A DNA stretch of 64,000 nucleotides. It comes from Lachnospiraceae bacterium. Lineage in GTDB: Bacteria > Bacillota_A > Clostridia > Lachnospirales > Lachnospiraceae. Shown one piece after another: positions 31,107-39,446 of this stretch (position 1 is the first letter of the stretch; each line of letters begins with the position of its first letter). The position numbers and the translations under genes are program-made. The DNA lies in contig JAQUUB010000001.1 in assembly GCA_028694115.1 (NCBI GenBank), positions 139,814 to 203,813 of the forward strand, read 5' to 3'. The notes under the pieces were generated by a model, which did no database searches, was not told the DNA's origin, and saw only the letters and a list, made by a program, of their open reading frames with translations.

Positions 31107-31763
31107 ATGAGATTAAACTATTATGTTAATGGAAACAAAACCAAGCATGTAGACTACAGAGCTGCCAAGAAGAGTAAAGTAGAAGCAGAGCTTAAAGAAA
31201 CTCTGCCTGAAATAGTATATCAAATGGCTGAAGATGTATGTGATCCAGTTCTATCTCGGACAGTATTCTTTGATCATGAGATTAATGAAGAGTCAGCAAC
31301 ACAACTAAGAGCTACACTTGTAAGTCTCAGTGCTGAAAGCAAAGAACTTCCTATTAGATTAATGCTTGGATCTCCAGGTGGTGGTCTTTATGAATCTCTG
31401 GCTATTTACGATACTATTAAGATGATTCCGAATGAAGTTGTGGCTATCTGTTCCGGTAAAGTAATGTCCGGCGGTATCCTGATTCTCCTCGGATGTGATA
31501 AGCGATACTCAACTCCTAATACTACCTTTATGATTCATCATGGTCATACGACAATGACAGGGAACGTTCTTGAATTAGAGGAACAAGTAAAAGAAGTTAA
31601 GGCATTAAATCAAAAGATGCTTGATACAATTGTTAAAACAACTAAGATTACAAGAGATCAGTTAGACCAGTTTCTAGTCAAGGATCACTATCTTAATGCT
31701 GAAGAAGCTAAGAAGTGCGGTCTTGTTTCTGAGGTAATCACAAGCCTGGAGCAGATTAAATGA
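31107..31763 (+). CDS. clpP: ClpP-like serine protease
   Basis: The 218-residue product has the ClpP layout: LMLGSPGGGLYESLAIYDTI, the nucleophile in ICSGKVMSGGILILL (S121), catalytic His in TFMIHHGHT (H144) and the acidic block LVKDHYLNAEEAKKCGLV. ClpP forms barrels that degrade proteins fed by an AAA+ partner. No ClpX/ClpA gene is in the window, so it may use a host ATPase or act as a prohead-type protease. The usual ASMGA around Ser is replaced by MSGG. Confidence 0.82.
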   Translation: MRLNYYVNGNKTKHVDYRAAKKSKVEAELKETLPEIVYQMAEDVCDPVLSRTVFFDHEINEESATQLRATLVSLSAESKELPIRLMLGSPGGGLYESLAIYDTIKMIPNEVVAICSGKVMSGGILILLGCDKRYSTPNTTFMIHHGHTTMTGNVLELEEQVKEVKALNQKMLDTIVKTTKITRDQLDQFLVKDHYLNAEEAKKCGLVSEVITSLEQIK

Positions 31764-32197
31764 ATAAACAAAAATTTGTATCCCTACTAGAAGACTTAGC
31801 TTTTATTGTGCAATCAATGCAGCAATTGCTTATGGCTCCAGAAAAGATTCAAATTCTGAATATTCAAAGAGATGATTTCTCTTATGTTCATTACTGGCAT
31901 CCTAGTAATACTGAACCAATGATAATACTTAATGCCAAAGAAGCAATGAGTGATTCTTATTTTCAGAAATATTTATGTCAGGCTTTAAACAAGCTAACAT
32001 TTACTGCTGGGAAAACTGGCGTGGAATGGGTTGGAGATTTCCCTTGGGATAAACTTCCTGAGAACTTTATGAAGTTAGATAAAGTACTACCAATAGAGAA
32101 GAGAAAGATAACAGCAGAAGAACTAGATCACATAAAGGAGACAGAGAATGCTATACATTATATGTCCTCAGAGTTACAGATACAAGAAACCCATTGA
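31760..32197 (+). CDS. Hypothetical protein
   Basis: The 145-residue product overlaps the clpP stop by four bases, so it is coupled to the protease. A helical start (KFVSLLEDLAFIVQSMQQLLM) and an aromatic middle (DDFSYVHYWHPSN) are visible. No domain is recognised; an adaptor for the protease is a guess from position. Confidence 0.5.
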   Translation: MNKQKFVSLLEDLAFIVQSMQQLLMAPEKIQILNIQRDDFSYVHYWHPSNTEPMIILNAKEAMSDSYFQKYLCQALNKLTFTAGKTGVEWVGDFPWDKLPENFMKLDKVLPIEKRKITAEELDHIKETENAIHYMSSELQIQETH

Positions 32198-32672
32198 AGC
32201 TTTGTGTGAAAGGGTAGGATTAAAGGACATACAAATAGTAGATCCCAAAAACTATGAAGTAAATCGTGCATATCCTTATGTTTTAGTTGTTGGAAATGTT
32301 CCTGGTTTGCATATAGATGCCAGGAAAATATGGCAATGCAATCCTCCTGATCCAGAATTACCGAAAGAAGATAAGCTTAAGATTCTTGAAAGCTTTAAAG
32401 AAGTACAAAAGTACATCATCAATAATAAAGAGCCAGCTATAATCGATAGCGATAGCATCCCTCGGCTTAAAGATTTTGAAGAATTCTTAAAAGGCTACAA
32501 AGGACAGGTTATGGAGCTTAAGCTTCCTGACGGAAGACTATTAGGAATTTATCCTGATGGAGAACGCTTGCAGATGACCTATCCAGTAGAGAATCATGTA
32601 TCCACTATCCTTAATCTATCTAGAATGAAAGATATGTTTGATATTACAAGAATTGCTATCAAGGATTTATAG
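32148..32672 (+). CDS. Hypothetical alpha/beta protein
   Basis: The 174-residue product overlaps the previous gene by 50 bases. It opens with a Rossmann-like strand (MLYIICPQSYRYKKPIEALCERVG) and YPYVLVVGNVPGLHI. No catalytic motif is recognised. It could be nucleotide-binding. Confidence 0.5.
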   Translation: MLYIICPQSYRYKKPIEALCERVGLKDIQIVDPKNYEVNRAYPYVLVVGNVPGLHIDARKIWQCNPPDPELPKEDKLKILESFKEVQKYIINNKEPAIIDSDSIPRLKDFEEFLKGYKGQVMELKLPDGRLLGIYPDGERLQMTYPVENHVSTILNLSRMKDMFDITRIAIKDL

Positions 32673-32939
32673 ATGGGCGGCTTTGGATTAATGATTTCTA
32701 AAAGCATATTGAGTTATATAATGTTCCGAAGCACTAGAGCTATAGCGAAGGCTGGAATTGATGGGCTAGGAGAACTAGCTGGTGACAAAAAACTATCTCG
32801 ATGCCCTCGTTGTGGAAACTTTCAAATCGAAGCAGAAATATGTTCAAGATGCAATGGAAAGATGCATAAAATGTATAGAGATTACCATCAGCAATCTAAA
32901 CTAGTTGATGACTCTTTAATGATGGGTGAAGACTTATGA
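32673..32939 (+). CDS. Zinc-ribbon protein
   Basis: The 88-residue product begins immediately after the previous stop. A glycine-rich hydrophobic start is followed by CPRCGNFQIEAEICSRC, a C-x-x-C...C-x-x-C zinc ribbon. The remaining tail is polar. Function is unknown. Confidence 0.55.
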   Translation: MGGFGLMISKSILSYIMFRSTRAIAKAGIDGLGELAGDKKLSRCPRCGNFQIEAEICSRCNGKMHKMYRDYHQQSKLVDDSLMMGEDL

Positions 32940-33487
32940 ATGAATTAAGAACTAAAGAATTAGCAAACCAAAATGAAATCATCAAGCAAAGTGTTGAGGA
33001 TCTGTTTGAAGAAACAGATATGATGCAATTTGAAGTTGAGCAAATCGCTAAGAATAAAAGACTTCTTGGTATGACGGTTGCGGAATGGGAACAGTTCTAT
33101 AGAATTCCTGTTGCAAGACATGCTGACCCTATGGCTGTTTCGGAGTACTGTGCAATGATCATCGAGAAACTAGATAGTGCTTATGCAAATAAGTTTAAGT
33201 TAGAAACTCAGTTGATGGCATTTAAAATGGCCTATCAGCAAGGCCATAATGACACAGTACTAAGAGAGGCAGAGCATAAAGGAAGAAAAGTTGTACCTAA
33301 ATTAGAGACCTTAGATGCAATTGCTGCCGCAAAAATGGGAACATGGACTATTACTGTAACCAGGTACGAGAAAGCGATTGCTTTCTTCCAGTCTATGATA
33401 TATAAATTAAACACAACTCTAGAAGCTGTGAAGACAATTGCAATGAGCAATGGTACTTTACGCAAAGCAGAAATGGGAGCTTACTAA
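32936..33487 (+). CDS. Hypothetical helical protein
   Basis: The 183-residue product is helical throughout (NEIIKQSVEDLFEETDMMQFEVEQIAKNKRLL; KLETLDAIAAAKMGTWTITVTRYEKAIAFF) and has no signal or motif. It overlaps its neighbour by four bases. No family is recognised. Confidence 0.5.
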   Translation: MNELRTKELANQNEIIKQSVEDLFEETDMMQFEVEQIAKNKRLLGMTVAEWEQFYRIPVARHADPMAVSEYCAMIIEKLDSAYANKFKLETQLMAFKMAYQQGHNDTVLREAEHKGRKVVPKLETLDAIAAAKMGTWTITVTRYEKAIAFFQSMIYKLNTTLEAVKTIAMSNGTLRKAEMGAY

Positions 33488-33488
33488 A

Positions 33489-33770
33489 ATGACTACTGAA
33501 AATGAAACAGAAACTAAAGAAGCCTTGGTAAAAGGCTTTACTTGTCTTGTTGATGAGCAAGGTGTTTTAAAAATTACACCTGTAAACGTTGAAAATGAGC
33601 TTGAATTCATTGGCTTTTTAGCTTATGCTAATCAGAAGAAAGAAGAAATCTTACAAAAGATTGCGAACTCACCTGAGCATCGCACTGTTGCGGCAGTAAG
33701 CCAGCTAACAAATGTTCTGGGCAAAGCTCTTGAACTAGCTAGCACTAAGGCTCAAACTGAACAGCAATAG
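33489..33770 (+). CDS. Hypothetical protein
   Basis: The start is set at 33489 immediately after the previous stop; a frame from 33450 would overlap it. The 93-residue product is mainly helical and acidic at the start (TTENETETKEALVKG). It precedes a GTG-started gene and recA. No family is recognised. Confidence 0.5.
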   Translation: MTTENETETKEALVKGFTCLVDEQGVLKITPVNVENELEFIGFLAYANQKKEEILQKIANSPEHRTVAAVSQLTNVLGKALELASTKAQTEQQ

Positions 33771-33794
33771 TTCAAGGAATTACTAGGAAAGAAT

Positions 33795-34073
33795 GTGTCA
33801 CCAGAATCTCAATTACTGTATGCTATATTAAAACAAACTATATCGGATTATATTAAATTAGATCCTGATAGTGACTGTGATTCAGCAGATTATTTTGAGG
33901 ATGAAGGTAAAGACTTTAAGACCGCTGAAGATATTATTTTTAACAATGTACCTATCTATTTTGGCTCAATGACTTTTACTTTTGATGAACTGGTTACACT
34001 CTTTCCTAATATAATTCAACGAACTCCGAAACAAATCAGACAATACATTTCCAAGAAAGCTATAGAATATTAA
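33795..34073 (+). CDS. Hypothetical acidic protein (GTG start)
   Basis: The start is GTG at 33795 after AGGAAAGA. The 92-residue product has an acidic central part (DPDSDCDSADYFEDEGKD) and a helical C terminus ending in a basic stretch. It ends just before the recA leader, which has two small hairpins (ATCTTT/AAAGAT and AACCTA/TAGGTT). No domain is recognised. Confidence 0.45.
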   Translation: MSPESQLLYAILKQTISDYIKLDPDSDCDSADYFEDEGKDFKTAEDIIFNNVPIYFGSMTFTFDELVTLFPNIIQRTPKQIRQYISKKAIEY

Positions 34074-34131
34074 TTAGATAGCTTATCTTTTAATTCAAAG
34101 ATAGAACCTAGTAATAGGTTTAGGAGAACTA

Positions 34132-34794
34132 ATGTCTAAAAAAGCAACAGGACCGAAAGAAGATTTAACTGCAGGTGGCAATAAGCGTAAAGCTTTAGAT
34201 ATGGCACTCGCTGCAATTGAAAAACAGTTCGGTAAAGGTTCAGTAATGGTACTAGGAGATAAAGCCGAGCATAATGTACTCGAGTTTATTCCTACTGGTA
34301 TTCCGGAGCTTGACCTTGCCCTTAGTGGAACTACTCAAGGAGGGATTCCAAAGGGCCGTATCATCGAAATCTATGGGCCTGAATCATCAGGTAAAACAAC
34401 ACTAACACTTCACATTGCAAAAGAATGTCAGAAGGCTGGTGGAACTGTAGCATTCATTGATGCAGAGCATGCTTTAGATACTGTTTATGCAGCAAAACTT
34501 GGTGTAGATATTCCTAAGACGATTATCTCTCAACCAGATTGCGGTGAACAAGGTCTAGAAATTGCTGATCAATTAGTACAATCAGGTGCAGTTGATCTAC
34601 TTATTATCGATTCAGTTGCTGCACTCACACCAAGAGCAGAACTTGAAGGCGATATGGGTGATTCTCATATGGGCTTGCAAGCTCGTATGATGTCACAAGG
34701 ATTACGTAAACTAACAGGTTCGATTTCAAAAACGAATACAACTGTTATTTTCATCAACCAACTTCGCATGAAGATTGGTGTGATGTTCGGAAAT
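34132..34794 (+). CDS. recA: RecA recombinase, exon 1
   Basis: Exon 1 encodes 221 residues: an N-terminal [20 protein letters not shown], Walker [10 protein letters not shown], and [41 protein letters not shown], then [14 protein letters not shown]. RecA forms filaments on single-stranded DNA and drives strand exchange. The exon ends at T34794 and joins the second exon (35717) in frame: GVMFGN + PETTTGGNALKF. The junction falls in loop L2, the most conserved DNA-binding segment. Reading on past the splice site meets a stop at 34833. Confidence 0.95.
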
Positions 34795-35716
34795 CAACAA
34801 AGCAAACTTGATCTTGAACTTGCTGCTGCTTAATGTTAAAATTTATCCATGAATATAAATGGATATGAATTTAATATTAAGATAGCAGAAGAAAAGATTG
34901 AATGGCTAAAGAGTAATCATCATTTAAAGTTAGAAGATTTAAAAGAAAAGCTTAAACTATCTGATGAGACAATTTATAGATTATTAAAAGCATTAGGAAT
35001 AAAAAGAAAAAGATTATACAAAATTTCCATACCCCATAATGACGAAGCAAAAGAGTTACTTTTAAACCCTTATATATCTCATGTGAAAATCGCAGAAAGA
35101 TATAACTGTACTCCTGAGGCAGTTTCTAAAAGAAGAAAAGCACTAGGAGTCGGAGTTAGAAGAAACATGTCGATGAATAGAATTGAAGAACAAATCAAAA
35201 CAATTCTTGAAGACTTAGACTTTGCTTATATTTACGAGAAAAGAATATCTACTTTTTCTATAGACTTTTATTTAGGTTTTAAGTATTGCATTGATGTTCA
35301 TGGAGAATGGGCACATGGAAAAAAGAAACAAAAAGAGATAGATAAAAGAAAAGAAAAATTCCTAAAAGATAATAATTATAAATACCTAGCTATTCATGAA
35401 AAAGAGATTAACAATGCTGAAGAAATATTAAAAGAATTTCTTTCAGGGTTTCCCTTGTCAGTAATGATAAGTAAAAAACCAGGTGAACGCCTAGTAAGCG
35501 GTGTCGCGAAAGCGGCTAACGGGGAACGCTGTAATGCCAATCCCGTGCCAAGCCTCAATACAGAGGAAGGTCTAGAGACTATCGAAAAGTAATCTATAGG
35601 ATTAAACTTAGTAGAGTAGGTTGGATTTCACTACCAATCGAAGTGCCTGGCTCCTTTATTAAAAGGATGATGATATAGTCCATACCATAAGGGAATAAAA
35701 CTTATGGAGTTTCAAG
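34795..35716 (+). mobile_element. Group I intron in recA with homing endonuclease
   Basis: The 922-nt insert starts after T and ends in G, as group I introns do. It contains conserved core pieces: ATGCCAATCCCGTGCCAAG (P4-P6 side), AGAGACTATC (R element side) and GATGATATAGTCC (S element side), all after the endonuclease gene. The endonuclease gene follows the 5' splice site by about 55 nt. Excision restores a complete RecA. The EDxHD-type enzyme in a recA intron was described in Bacillus phage 0305phi8-36, a good parallel. Confidence 0.93.
34849..35592 (+). CDS. Vsr/EDxHD-like homing endonuclease of the recA intron
   Basis: The 247-residue protein has an N-terminal helix-turn-helix array (KIAERYNCTPEAVSKRRKALG and a similar motif before it) that would bind DNA. 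A nuclease domain follows with FSIDFYLGFKYCIDVHGEWAHG and KRKEKFLKDNNYKYLAIHEKEI, resembling the Vsr/DUF559 restriction fold used by EDxHD homing enzymes. It cuts intronless recA alleles in mixed infections. Start ATG 34849 lies in the intron; its final part overlaps the intron core. Confidence 0.75.
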   Translation: MNINGYEFNIKIAEEKIEWLKSNHHLKLEDLKEKLKLSDETIYRLLKALGIKRKRLYKISIPHNDEAKELLLNPYISHVKIAERYNCTPEAVSKRRKALGVGVRRNMSMNRIEEQIKTILEDLDFAYIYEKRISTFSIDFYLGFKYCIDVHGEWAHGKKKQKEIDKRKEKFLKDNNYKYLAIHEKEINNAEEILKEFLSGFPLSVMISKKPGERLVSGVAKAANGERCNANPVPSLNTEEGLETIEK

Positions 35717-36136
35717 CCTGAAACAACTACTGGCGGTAATGCGTTGAAATTTTATGCTTCAGTACGCATGGATATCCGTGGACAAAAGACTATTACTCAG
35801 AACGAAGAAGTAATTGGCCGTGCATCTAAAGTTAAAATCGTTAAGAACAAAGTCCACCCGCCTTTCAAAGAGGTAGAATTGGATATGTTTTATGAACGTG
35901 CTGGCTTTGATTCTGATGGTAGCTTACTTAACATGGCTGTGAAGTTTGGAATTGTCCAAGCATCAGGTGCATGGTTCAAATATCAGGATAGTAGTTTCGC
36001 TCAGGGTCGTCCTAAAGCAATTGATCATATCCGAAACAACCCAGAGTTTAGGAATGAACTCGTCCGCCGTCTTGCCCTTGTCTTTGATCCAAAATCTCCA
36101 GGTGAAATCCCTATGACTGCCGAAGAGGCAGTCTAG
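35717..36136 (+). CDS. recA: RecA recombinase, exon 2
   Basis: Exon 2 begins at C35717 with PETTTGGNALKFYASVRMDIRG, the classic RecA block, followed by the C-terminal domain (EVELDMFYERAGFDSDGSLLNMAVKFGIVQ, GAWFKYQDSSFAQGRPKA). With exon 1 the protein is 360 residues, the usual size. The first in-frame ATG is 27 nt downstream, so this part cannot be translated well alone. A palindrome-rich intergenic region follows the stop. Confidence 0.95.
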   Translation, partial: PETTTGGNALKFYASVRMDIRGQKTITQNEEVIGRASKVKIVKNKVHPPFKEVELDMFYERAGFDSDGSLLNMAVKFGIVQASGAWFKYQDSSFAQGRPKAIDHIRNNPEFRNELVRRLALVFDPKSPGEIPMTAEEAV

Positions 36137-36382
36137 GGGAAATCCCTATCTCTATTCTGATTCGGAATAGTTCATTAATTATGATCTCCATCTGACTTTG
36201 TCCTACGGACGTCAGTCATATGGAGATCGACTGCAGGTGCAGGCCGTACAGCAGCTGAGCTCACGAGATATCTCGAGCAGGTCGGATACCGTACGGTACC
36301 AGGAAGAGCTCCAGCAGCCGCAGAGTCAACCTGGAGGATTTGGTCCATGTATGTGAACCGAGTCCTCCTAATCGACTTCCCT
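36137..36382 (+). ncRNA. Structured GC-rich intergenic element with palindrome array
   Basis: After the recA stop lie about 245 bases with GC content far above the surroundings. Hairpins include GATCTCCAT/ATGGAGATC (36183/36220) enclosing CTGAC...GTCAG, GGGAA at 36138 with TTCCC near 36377, and CTATTC/GAATAG. Between 36208 and 36311 there are ten 6-bp palindromes: GACGTC, CATATG, CTGCAG, CAGCTG, GAGCTC (twice), GATATC, CTCGAG, CGTACG, GGTACC, several sharing an end base. It may be a structured RNA, a restriction-site-rich DNA element or a replication signal. Confidence 0.6.
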
Positions 36383-36409
36383 TAAAAATCCTTTCAAAAG
36401 GTTGAAGTA

Positions 36410-36622
36410 ATGCTAAAAACAAGCAAAGAATGGTCGGATATTATTCTAACCAAAGATGATTTGATCCTGGACCCAGATGGATGGGATCGCAAAAACTTTC
36501 ATTATAGTTACGAGATTGAACTAATCAATCTCGAAGAATATAAACGTAGACTCTCTATGAGCACTATGATGTGCAATATGATTGATCTATTTAAAAGGAT
36601 GAACAATGTACTCGTTGACTGA
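36410..36622 (+). CDS. Hypothetical protein
   Basis: The 70-residue product follows AAAGG and is polar with a helical end (EEYKRRLSMSTMMCNMIDLFKRMNN). It overlaps the following gene by 17 bases. No domain is recognised. Confidence 0.45.
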   Translation: MLKTSKEWSDIILTKDDLILDPDGWDRKNFHYSYEIELINLEEYKRRLSMSTMMCNMIDLFKRMNNVLVD

Positions 36623-36950
36623 TCTGATCTTACTCAGAGATCGTACATTAAAACGCGCAGACGTTGAGAAAATTCTTACTCTTACTGGCGAAGTAATTAA
36701 AGACAAAGTTGAAGAAGGTGCTACTGTAGCATGGATTGGACTATGTACTTTTACATATAAAAAAGCTCCTAAAACAAAAAAGGAAGCTAAAGAATGGGAA
36801 GCTAATCCTGAACTTGCCGAAGGCGATAAAGTCAGAGTTATTCCAGATGAATCATGTGAAAAGCTACAAGTAAAAGGCGAAGTAACAAAACTAAAAAAGG
36901 CAGCTCGTGTATCAGTTAAAGCAGAAGAACATAGAGACATGCCCACATAA
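36606..36950 (+). CDS. Possible HU/IHF-like DNA-binding protein
   Basis: The 114-residue product reads LTGEVIKDKVEEGATVAWIGLCTFTYKKAPKTKKEAKEW with later VRVIPDESCEKLQVKG; the helix followed by GATVAWIGLCTF recalls the HU/IHF block GexVxLxGFGtF, and the rest is basic (final KKAARVSVKAEEH). Length and charge suit a DNA-binding dimer. The match is loose. Confidence 0.4.
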   Translation: MYSLTDLILLRDRTLKRADVEKILTLTGEVIKDKVEEGATVAWIGLCTFTYKKAPKTKKEAKEWEANPELAEGDKVRVIPDESCEKLQVKGEVTKLKKAARVSVKAEEHRDMPT

Positions 36951-36998
36951 CTTTCCTTTAGAATCTATCTAAGGTTACTAAAATCATTTAGGGGCATT

Positions 36999-37331
36999 AT
37001 GAAAGTTCAACCTACAATGTACAGCAGAAAAGAAATCTTTGATGCAGTACTTAATCATTATTACTTTACTCCTCTCTCTGAAGATGGAGATGTTCTTAAT
37101 CATTATGAAAAAGCGATGGAGTATCTAATAATGCTTCCATTGGATGAAAAGCAATACTATTCATGGGGGATTAATAATAACGATCCTGATGTAGAAAAAA
37201 CATTAGAAGTTGTCATAACAGATAATAATAATGATGTATGGCTTTACATTATACCTTACGATAAAAACTTTACACGTATGAAATTCAATCTTAATGAAGA
37301 TGAATTAAATAAAAAGCTAGGTGACTCATGA
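36999..37331 (+). CDS. Hypothetical protein
   Basis: The 110-residue product is preceded by TTAGGGGC and overlaps the HAD-like gene by four bases. It is polar and alpha/beta (FDAVLNHYYFTPLSEDGD; VWLYIIPYDKNFTRM). No domain is recognised. It does not resemble the gene at the same position before the first HAD-like copy (10042). Confidence 0.5.
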   Translation: MKVQPTMYSRKEIFDAVLNHYYFTPLSEDGDVLNHYEKAMEYLIMLPLDEKQYYSWGINNNDPDVEKTLEVVITDNNNDVWLYIIPYDKNFTRMKFNLNEDELNKKLGDS

Positions 37332-37768
37332 GAATAGGTTTAGATATCCATGGTGTATTGGACCATTATCCAGAAAAGTTTATTAAAATTGCTATAGAAA
37401 ATATTCAAGCAAAAGGAGCTGCTGCTAAAATTGCAGAAGCTCAAGATCTTTATAGGAACTATGTCATTACTGGACCAACAAGAGCTAAAGCATTAAAAGA
37501 ATTACAGGCACTTGCTGACCAATACAATGGAGGACAGCCTTTTTGGGATGAAGTATTTTCAATTGTAGATTATATTGTTGAAAATGATATTCCTCACACA
37601 GTAGATGAGAAAGGTCATGTCTGGACATTAGTTAATGAAGACTGGAATAAAGTTAAAGGCATCCTGGCTAAAGAACTCAAACTAGATATTCATTATGATG
37701 ACTCTATGGAGTATGAACAATATTTTCCAGCAGGAGTATTCTGTTATGTCAGACGCCGTAAAGATTAA
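37328..37768 (+). CDS. HAD-like phosphatase/nucleotidase, copy 2
   Basis: This is the paralogue of the 10266 protein. Motif I (GLDIHGVLDHYPEKF), the ITGP-T/motif II segment and the late LDIHYDDS acidic motif are all kept, and about two thirds of residues are identical. The variable region is residues 25-45. Two functional-looking copies suggest different substrates or expression times. Confidence 0.65.
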   Translation: MRIGLDIHGVLDHYPEKFIKIAIENIQAKGAAAKIAEAQDLYRNYVITGPTRAKALKELQALADQYNGGQPFWDEVFSIVDYIVENDIPHTVDEKGHVWTLVNEDWNKVKGILAKELKLDIHYDDSMEYEQYFPAGVFCYVRRRKD

Positions 37769-37832
37769 GCTACTAAAATTACTATTAAAAATATTTGATT
37801 ATGATATCAGAAAGGCTCAAGGTCATTTATGA
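37746..37832 (+). CDS. Small basic peptide ORF
   Basis: The 28-residue ORF MSDAVKIKLLKLLLKIFDYDI... begins inside the HAD-like gene's end and its TGA overlaps the ATG of the next gene. It is an amphipathic helix with many leucines. The overlaps are consistent with coupling, but no ribosome site is clear. Confidence 0.3.
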   Translation: MSDAVKIKLLKLLLKIFDYDIRKAQGHL

Positions 37833-38071
37833 CAGCACAAGAATTTAAAGATCTTCCTAATTGGAAAAAAGTAAGAATGCTTTCTGGCATCACTATGCTA
37901 TCAGGTGATGATAAGAGAGATGTGAGTATGCTTATTGATAAGCTTACTTTGATCTGTCTTATATCTAGAGTAGAAGAAGGCGATGCCGATCTTGAGTTTT
38001 TAAATAAAATAATTGATAAAGCATTTGGAGAATCAAATGACGAAAGAGAAAGCACTACTAATCCTGAATAG
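37829..38071 (+). CDS. Hypothetical protein
   Basis: The 80-residue product is helical and acidic in the second half (RVEEGDADLEFLNKIIDKAFGESNDERES). It overlaps the next gene by 35 bases. No domain is recognised. Confidence 0.5.
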   Translation: MTAQEFKDLPNWKKVRMLSGITMLSGDDKRDVSMLIDKLTLICLISRVEEGDADLEFLNKIIDKAFGESNDERESTTNPE

Positions 38072-38201
38072 ACTAATTGAAAATCTTGAAGAATGCTATA
38101 CAGAAGAATATGAAACAGCTTTAGAAGTATCCGGCTTTTGGCGTGGAGAAGTTAAAGAGGCAATAAAATGTCTTGAAGGACTAAAGGAAGAACATGTCTA
38201 A
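38037..38201 (+). CDS. Small helical protein
   Basis: ATG 38037 is preferred over a frame from 38013. The 54-residue product is a helical hairpin-like peptide (KALLILNRLIENLEECYTEEYETALEVSG). It overlaps the following gene by eight bases. No function is recognised. Confidence 0.45.
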   Translation: MTKEKALLILNRLIENLEECYTEEYETALEVSGFWRGEVKEAIKCLEGLKEEHV

Positions 38202-38571
38202 GGAATGGGAAATTACAATTAGAGCTGACACTAATGATGCGGACTATGTTATGAAAATAACAAGAGTTGATAAGGCTACATTAGAAAGGATTAAACCTTT
38301 AGTAGAAGCCATTAAAACCTTTGAACCCTATGAAGGTGAATATAAGAGTTATGATGGCACAATCAGAATGATAACTCATGATCATAACTGGCCTGATGGA
38401 GAATGTCTTAGAAAAGATCTAGGTGAAAAAGATATTTATGAAATCTATTCAAAATTTGATAAAAAAATAATTGAAGATTTTAGATACTTGTGTCCAGTAA
38501 GTGAGTATGGACTACATACTATTGAATCTGTAGAGATAACTCAGTATGTTGAAAAGGAAAAATGGTTATGA
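38194..38571 (+). CDS. Hypothetical protein
   Basis: The 125-residue product has beta-like stretches at the start (EWEITIRADTNDADYVMKITRVD) and a histidine-rich patch (MITHDHNWPDGEC). No family is recognised. It overlaps the next gene by the ATGA junction. Confidence 0.5.
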   Translation: MSKEWEITIRADTNDADYVMKITRVDKATLERIKPLVEAIKTFEPYEGEYKSYDGTIRMITHDHNWPDGECLRKDLGEKDIYEIYSKFDKKIIEDFRYLCPVSEYGLHTIESVEITQYVEKEKWL

Positions 38572-38900
38572 CATCCAGGGATTTTTGTTACTGGTTACAG
38601 TGCTCATTTGAATTAATGAAAGCTAAGGCTTTCGATGAAGAACAAACAGAAATAATTAGAAGACATTTAGCTATGGTATTTATTCATGAGATTGATCCTT
38701 CAATGGGAAATAAGGAACATCAGGGAAAGTTAAATTCGATCCACTCTGGGATGAATTCCTCAAGCAACATGAGCAACCCCTATGGAGCAGAGGAAGTGGA
38801 ATCGAATACCTTAAGTTCGCCCCTCACTCACTCTCCGTTGCATACAACTGTTAATTGGAAAAAACATCTAACAAAAGAAGGGTACTTAGTAAGGTGTTAA
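38568..38900 (+). CDS. Hypothetical protein
   Basis: ATG 38568, overlapping the previous TGA, is preferred over 38562. The 110-residue product has a helical N-terminal half (DEEQTEIIRRHLAMVFIHEID) and then a low-complexity serine/asparagine-rich part (SIHSGMNSSSNMSNPYG). The codon and composition shift in the second half is odd and could reflect a recent frameshift or a fused non-coding stretch. Confidence 0.4.
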   Translation: MTSRDFCYWLQCSFELMKAKAFDEEQTEIIRRHLAMVFIHEIDPSMGNKEHQGKLNSIHSGMNSSSNMSNPYGAEEVESNTLSSPLTHSPLHTTVNWKKHLTKEGYLVRC

Positions 38901-38901
38901 T

Positions 38902-39237
38902 ATGGTTGAAATTAAAGGAAATAGATCTGTCTACTTTGACGTAGATGATACTCTTGTAGACTGGAACCAGAGCCATTCAGAAGATGCATTAGCCTTTAAT
39001 AATAATGGTTACATTGAAATGCTTAAGCCTAAATGGGATATCATTAAAAAATTAAAAGAACATAAGCGAAATGGCGATACTATTATCGTCTGGTCACAAA
39101 ATGGATGGGATTGGTGTAAAGAAGTAGTAACCACATTAAGCATAGAAAGCTACGTTGATGCAGTAATTACTAAACCTGACATATACTATGATGACTTAAA
39201 CTGTAAAGAGTTTATGAAGAATTGGATTAAAGCATGA
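38902..39237 (+). CDS. HAD-superfamily phosphatase-like protein
   Basis: Motif I is VYFDVDDTLVDW (residues 10-21, DxDxT type), followed by TIIVWSQNGWDWCKEV for motif II and a late YYDDLN acidic motif. The 111-residue length is a minimal HAD core without a cap. It is different from the two GVLD-type copies. Substrate unknown; small phosphoesters or nucleic-acid ends are possible. Confidence 0.7.
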   Translation: MVEIKGNRSVYFDVDDTLVDWNQSHSEDALAFNNNGYIEMLKPKWDIIKKLKEHKRNGDTIIVWSQNGWDWCKEVVTTLSIESYVDAVITKPDIYYDDLNCKEFMKNWIKA

Positions 39238-39446
39238 ATACAGTAGAACTACTTGAATGGGGATACTATACCCTTAAAGATAAATTAACATTTGGACTTC
39301 CAGAAGAGATAGCATATAAGCAGCGTGAAACTCGTGTTCAAGCTGTATTAAAAGATGCTATTGAACAAGTAAAAGAAATGGAACAAGAAATACAAATCTT
39401 GAAAGAGGAATTAAATGACGCCCGAAGAACTGCTCAAGTTTCATGA
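39234..39446 (+). CDS. Small coiled-coil protein
   Basis: The 70-residue product ends in a coiled coil (LKDAIEQVKEMEQEIQILKEELNDARR). It overlaps the previous gene by four bases and the next by 32. No function is recognised. Confidence 0.5.
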   Translation: MNTVELLEWGYYTLKDKLTFGLPEEIAYKQRETRVQAVLKDAIEQVKEMEQEIQILKEELNDARRTAQVS

